64,000 nt of DNA from an uncultured Ruminobacter sp. (GTDB taxonomy: Bacteria; Pseudomonadota; Gammaproteobacteria; Enterobacterales; Succinivibrionaceae): NCBI GenBank assembly GCA_902776415.1, contig CACYPY010000005.1, forward strand, positions 1 through 64,000, in the 5' to 3' direction. Under the pieces are notes generated by a model. It searched no databases. It saw nothing but the letters and a program-made list of their open reading frames with translations, and was not told the origin of the DNA. The position numbers and the translations under genes are program-made. Numbering within the stretch: the stretch's first letter is position 1; each line of letters begins with the position of its first letter. Shown piece by piece: positions 61,517 to 64,000 of the stretch.

Positions 61517-62242
61517 ATGAAAATCTTCCGACATCGCAGTTCCCCGCTTAAAGGGCTTTTCCGGCTCCGTTTTTTTCTGTCAGTAATTCCGCCTGTTCTC
61601 GTCATGATATCCGGGTGCGGGTTTCATCTGCCATCGGACGCAAAGCTGTCCGCCCGGTGTCCGGAACTGATTTTTGCGGGAGACGACAACGATCTTTTCT
61701 ATAAACTGCTGGAGGAACAGCTCCTGCTGAGCGGCATTAAGGTAACGCCCGTAAGCGAGAGCTACAGTGCCTATCTGAACGGTCCCGTCCCGGTACTGTC
61801 CTGCGGTCGCCTGATCGGTAACAGCAAGGTTCTTTCCGTGGCCGGAAATGCCCAGAATCTGGAATACACCTATAAAACAACAGTGGCCTGCAATCTGTTT
61901 GTAAAGGGACACCGGCCCTACCCCATTGTGAATACCCTGAACCGCTCCTTCCTGAATCGCTCCGGTGTCACCATCTCCACCGATGCGGAAAAAAGCGTTA
62001 TCCTGGAGGAATCTGCCCGGAATCATGCCGCCATGGTAATGATCCGGCTTGGCAATGCCTGGGAGGCACTCCCGAAAATCACGGACAGGAGCGCCGGCCC
62101 GGACAAATCCGAAGAGGGGATTCGGGCAGTATTCGACCCCACCTCCGAAAATCCCCGGGAACTGAGCCTGGAGGAGGCATCCGGAATGCCCGAAATGCAG
62201 AATTTCAGCCGGAAACCTGAAAATTCTCCGGATATCCCGTAA
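61517..62242 (+). CDS. lptE: LPS-assembly lipoprotein LptE
   Basis: Outer-membrane lipoprotein that plugs LptD during LPS insertion. A basic N-terminus and hydrophobic stretch lead to the lipobox ISGCGFHL, Cys near residue 34, followed by the LptE 'GFHL' start of the mature protein. The 241-residue precursor is longer than E. coli LptE (193), mainly through an extended C-terminal tail. Position between leuS and holA is typical. Confidence 0.92.
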   Translation: MKIFRHRSSPLKGLFRLRFFLSVIPPVLVMISGCGFHLPSDAKLSARCPELIFAGDDNDLFYKLLEEQLLLSGIKVTPVSESYSAYLNGPVPVLSCGRLIGNSKVLSVAGNAQNLEYTYKTTVACNLFVKGHRPYPIVNTLNRSFLNRSGVTISTDAEKSVILEESARNHAAMVMIRLGNAWEALPKITDRSAGPDKSEEGIRAVFDPTSENPRELSLEEASGMPEMQNFSRKPENSPDIP

Positions 62243-62261
62243 CTCCCGGCAGGAACATCAT

Positions 62262-63317
62262 ATGCAGATCTACGGAAACAAACTGGAACAGCACCTCAGG
62301 GAGCACGGGCTTTCGCCTCTGTACATCATTGCCAGCGACGAACCCTTCTGGCATGAAGACGCCGGCAGGTTTATCGTGAATTTTGCAAAAAGCACCGGCT
62401 TTGCCAGCTATAACTACAACAGTTTCAGCACCGACAGTATTGATCTGGAGCTTCTGGAGGATTCCTGCGGCAGTCCCGGGCTCTTTGCCGAAAACTCCCT
62501 GGTAGTGCTGAACGTCCCGGCCCTCACCAAAAGCAAGGCCCTCCGGGAAGCTCTGGCAATTCTGGAAAGATGCCTGAACCCCTCCCTTCTGGTGATTATC
62601 AACACTCCCAGGCTCTCCAAGGCGGATCTGGCAGCATCCAAACCATTCGGGAAGCTGGCGGCCAAAGGTCTGGCCGTAAGCTTTTATCCCCTGAAGGACT
62701 ATGAGTATCAGAAATTCATCAGCGATCGGGCCGCCGCCTTCGGTCTTTCCCTGGATTCCCAGGGCACGGCGCTGATTCTGTCCGCCTACCAGGGAAACAT
62801 GTTTGCCATGGTGCAGACCCTGGAAAAGATCGCCCTTTCCGGCCTTAAGGGCTTTGTCCCGGCAGATGAAATCCGCCGCCATATCAGCCCGGAGAACCAC
62901 TTTTCCGTATACGATCTTCAGGATGCCCTGATAAATCCCTCCATGACCATCGAAAGACGTCTGGTAATGATAGATTCACTGCGGCAGGAGGGAACCACCG
63001 CCATGGAAATCATCGGACAGTTTGGTCAGGCTCTGCAGGACCTCTACCGTCTGAGAACCCTGATGGATCGGGGACAGCCTCTGAACACCTTTTTCGAGGC
63101 TCACCGGATTCTGAAGTTTCTGCCGCAAAAAAGGACCGTCTATCAGAAGGCGGCGCAGGGACTGGCTCTTCCGGTGCTCCGGCATCTTATGGATCTTCTG
63201 TGCCGGGCGGACCTCGCCGTGCGAAACTTTGACGAGCGTTCCGCAATGATGCTGATCCGGGAAACCGCGGCGGCCCGGAGCTGCCCCTCAAAAATAAGGC
63301 TCAATGCCAATGATTAA
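62262..63317 (+). CDS. holA: DNA polymerase III delta subunit HolA
   Basis: Clamp-loader subunit that opens the beta sliding clamp. The 351-residue protein begins MQIYGNKLEQHLREHGLSPLYIIASDEPFWHEDA, the usual HolA opening, and has the LPALTKSK-type region NVPALTKSKALREAL near 90 and SAYQGNMFAMVQTLEKI near 185. AGGAA lies seven bases before the ATG. It overlaps nadD by 14 bases. Confidence 0.94.
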   Translation: MQIYGNKLEQHLREHGLSPLYIIASDEPFWHEDAGRFIVNFAKSTGFASYNYNSFSTDSIDLELLEDSCGSPGLFAENSLVVLNVPALTKSKALREALAILERCLNPSLLVIINTPRLSKADLAASKPFGKLAAKGLAVSFYPLKDYEYQKFISDRAAAFGLSLDSQGTALILSAYQGNMFAMVQTLEKIALSGLKGFVPADEIRRHISPENHFSVYDLQDALINPSMTIERRLVMIDSLRQEGTTAMEIIGQFGQALQDLYRLRTLMDRGQPLNTFFEAHRILKFLPQKRTVYQKAAQGLALPVLRHLMDLLCRADLAVRNFDERSAMMLIRETAAARSCPSKIRLNAND

Positions 63318-63999
63318 GCTTGGAATACTCGGGGGTACCTTTGACCCCTTTCATCTGGGACATCTTCTGATCCTGCGGGAAAGCATGAAGGCTCTCAGTC
63401 TGGATCGGGCCGTGGTGGAACCAAATTTCGTTCCCTACTACCGGGAACAGCCGGTGCTGTCCGGAGAGGAAAGGCTGGAGATCTGCCGGCTCTCGGTGTC
63501 CGGAATGCCGGGGGTGGAGGTTTCGGATCGGGAGATCCGCCGCGGGGTTTATACCCCGACATACAGCCTGCTCCGGGAACTCAGAGCCCAGGATCCTGAT
63601 ACGGCTCCGGTATTCATCATCGGAATGGATTCCTTTCTGTACCTGCACACCTGGAAGAACGGCCCGAAAATTCCCGAATCCGGAAATCTTGCAGTGCTTA
63701 AAAGACCGGGATACGATCTGAACCCGGAAACACTTCCTCCGGAACTCCGCGCCATCTATGAAAAGTACCGGGCTCCGGACAATGCCGTAACGGCACCTTC
63801 CGGTCAGATCTTCTTTCTGGACACACCGGAAACGGATATCAGCGCCACCCGCATCAGAAATCTGCTCCGAACCGGTAATCTTGCGGAGGCCTCAAAATTT
63901 CTGGCTCCGGCAGCACTGCCCAGAATAGGCGAAATTCTGAAAAGCCGCCAGGCAGCCGGAGACCTCCCCTGGGAACCCGCAACTCCCGGAAAATCTTAA
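63304..63999 (+). CDS. nadD: Nicotinate-nucleotide adenylyltransferase NadD
   Basis: Forms deamido-NAD in NAD synthesis. The nucleotidyltransferase motif GGTFDPFHLGH is at residues 9-19, IGMDSF near 103, WKNGPKI near 117 and the second nucleotide motif SATRIRNLL near 180. It is 231 residues and complete, ending one base before the window edge. Start at 63304 or at the second ATG, 63310. Confidence 0.96.
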   Translation: MPMIKLGILGGTFDPFHLGHLLILRESMKALSLDRAVVEPNFVPYYREQPVLSGEERLEICRLSVSGMPGVEVSDREIRRGVYTPTYSLLRELRAQDPDTAPVFIIGMDSFLYLHTWKNGPKIPESGNLAVLKRPGYDLNPETLPPELRAIYEKYRAPDNAVTAPSGQIFFLDTPETDISATRIRNLLRTGNLAEASKFLAPAALPRIGEILKSRQAAGDLPWEPATPGKS

Positions 64000-64000
64000 C

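Overview
The window reads as chromosomal DNA of an anaerobic or facultatively anaerobic gammaproteobacterium. Supporting signs are an enterobacterial-type menaquinone cluster (menF-menD-menH-menB-menC-menE, with a menI-like thioesterase elsewhere), an RNase E with a long disordered tail, a LuxO/LuxU-type phosphorelay, and the gammaproteobacterial gene orders miaB-ybeY-corC-lnt and leuS-lptE-holA-nadD. An Aeromonadales/Succinivibrionaceae-like host is my inference; no rRNA gene or taxonomic marker was searched. Most genes are GC-rich; the insertion element, the DUF4143 ATPase gene and several intergenic regions are visibly AT-richer.

Layout. 1-0.5 kb: a SUKH-type protein. 1-8.7 kb: menaquinone synthesis. 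8.7-14 kb: sfsA, a glutaredoxin-like gene, rne and rnfB. 14-17 kb: a tandem pair of unknown paralogues and an orphan fliO. 17-20.7 kb: a MATE exporter, menI and a DUF4143 ATPase on the minus strand. 20.8-30 kb: a scarred region. A mosaic of decayed duplicate fragments (pabA'-nudC' joined to menI'-DUF4143') precedes a bifunctional pabB/pabC gene that is both frameshifted and split by a 4.79-kb IS21-like element; intact pabA and nudC follow. The element carries two extra overlapping genes, one of them KfrA-like, and an ~800-bp array of palindromes built on GAGTAGC/GCTACTC and GGTAGC/GCTACC.

30-38.5 kb: a NodB-like/hydrolase-like two-domain protein, then a minus-strand signalling cluster of hybrid histidine kinase, FIST-domain sensor, LuxU-like Hpt protein and LuxO-like sigma-54 activator. 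This resembles the NO-responsive NosP-VpsS-LuxU-LuxO circuit of Vibrio cholerae, here in one locus. 38.7-48.6 kb: purU, several small genes with their own terminators, a 1579-residue alpha-2-macroglobulin without a thioester motif, panD, pth and ychF. 48.9-49.4 kb: a Met-Gln-Gln-Met-Gln tRNA array behind a strong promoter. 49.6-54.4 kb: miaB, ybeY, corC and lnt, without ybeZ.

54.8-55.5 kb is the most novel-looking segment: four tandem micropeptide genes of 27, 28, 27 and 31 codons, each with its own ribosome-binding site and a near-invariant C-terminal PVTRAY(Y/F)F(S/T)YV core, between one good promoter and one terminator. It is followed by a secreted AGE-like alpha/alpha-barrel protein, an L,D-transpeptidase on the other strand, and leuS-lptE-holA-nadD, which ends at the window edge. 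The two best candidates for an undescribed system are the micropeptide array and the palindrome-array IS21-like element with its KfrA-like protein.
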